Shown here piece by piece: positions 14,112 to 14,127 of a stretch of 14,127 nt of DNA (the first letter of the stretch is position 1; each line of letters begins with the position of its first letter). The position numbers were made by a program, and so were the translations under genes. Under the pieces are notes generated by a model, which made no database searches, was not told where the DNA came from, and worked only from the letters and a program-made list of their open reading frames with translations. Location of the stretch: assembly GCA_934693235.1 (NCBI GenBank), contig CAKUUY010000031.1, forward strand, positions 1 to 14,127. The letters run 5' to 3'. This DNA is from an uncultured Candidatus Melainabacteria bacterium (GTDB lineage: Bacteria > Cyanobacteriota > Vampirovibrionia > Gastranaerophilales > Gastranaerophilaceae).

Positions 14112-14127
14112 ATGCAAGAAGAGATGA
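14112..14127 (+). CDS. Start of an unidentified gene, truncated by the window edge
   Basis: ATG at 14112 follows GGAGG (14099-14103) at 8 nt and opens a frame MQEEM that runs off the window. A promoter lies upstream at 14052-14080. Nothing can be said about the product from five residues. Confidence 0.55.

Noticed and set aside
1..14127. CRISPR array, tRNA/rRNA genes, insertion sequence or prophage
   Set aside because: No regularly spaced repeats, cloverleaf-like segments, transposase, integrase or phage genes were seen on either strand.

Overview
The window looks like chromosome of an AT-rich, Gram-negative-type bacterium. My best guess is a gut Gastranaerophilales/Vampirovibrionia (Melainabacteria) relative. 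The case is indirect: two genes for Kdo synthesis (a lipopolysaccharide sugar), a type IV prepilin-like N-terminus of the FTLAE kind, and N-terminal INF[ST] tags ahead of otherwise unrelated proteins. No phage, insertion sequence, CRISPR, rRNA or tRNA is visible.

Left part (1-8.9 kb, almost all minus strand). The window opens with the first 21 codons of a prepilin-like gene with its promoter, then a nested palindromic intergenic element, then panD (pantothenate/CoA precursor). Next comes a three-gene, translationally coupled cassette read leftward from about 6.0 kb: a 343-aa membrane protein, an 838-aa membrane protein that appears to be its enlarged paralogue, and a GH13 (alpha-amylase superfamily) protein, closed by a strong terminator. 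I regard this cassette as the least explained unit in the window. Upstream of it and in the same direction lies an envelope/biosynthesis operon: kdsD, kdsC, queD, a possible 34-codon gene, and uppP. Gaps there are 1 to 6 nt. KdsD and KdsC work in Kdo synthesis, UppP recycles the undecaprenyl carrier, and QueD makes the queuosine precursor.

Right part (8.9-14.1 kb, mostly plus strand). A divergent AT-rich promoter region separates kdsD from a small STAS-like protein and a membrane-anchored protein with an ADP-ribosyltransferase fold that lacks the usual catalytic Glu. An NhaD/ArsB-type ion transporter follows and converges on tcdA (t6A to ct6A cyclisation on tRNA) at a bidirectional terminator. 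tcdA is divergent from an integral-membrane acyltransferase-3 gene, whose stop overlaps the start of a small secreted coiled-coil protein by ATGA. The last 16 bases begin another gene with a good promoter and ribosome binding site.

Overall the region is housekeeping and envelope biology interleaved with lineage-specific membrane and surface genes. The most interesting points are the paralogous membrane pair coupled to a GH13 enzyme, the catalytically odd ART-like protein, and the mutually overlapping tcdA/acyltransferase promoters.
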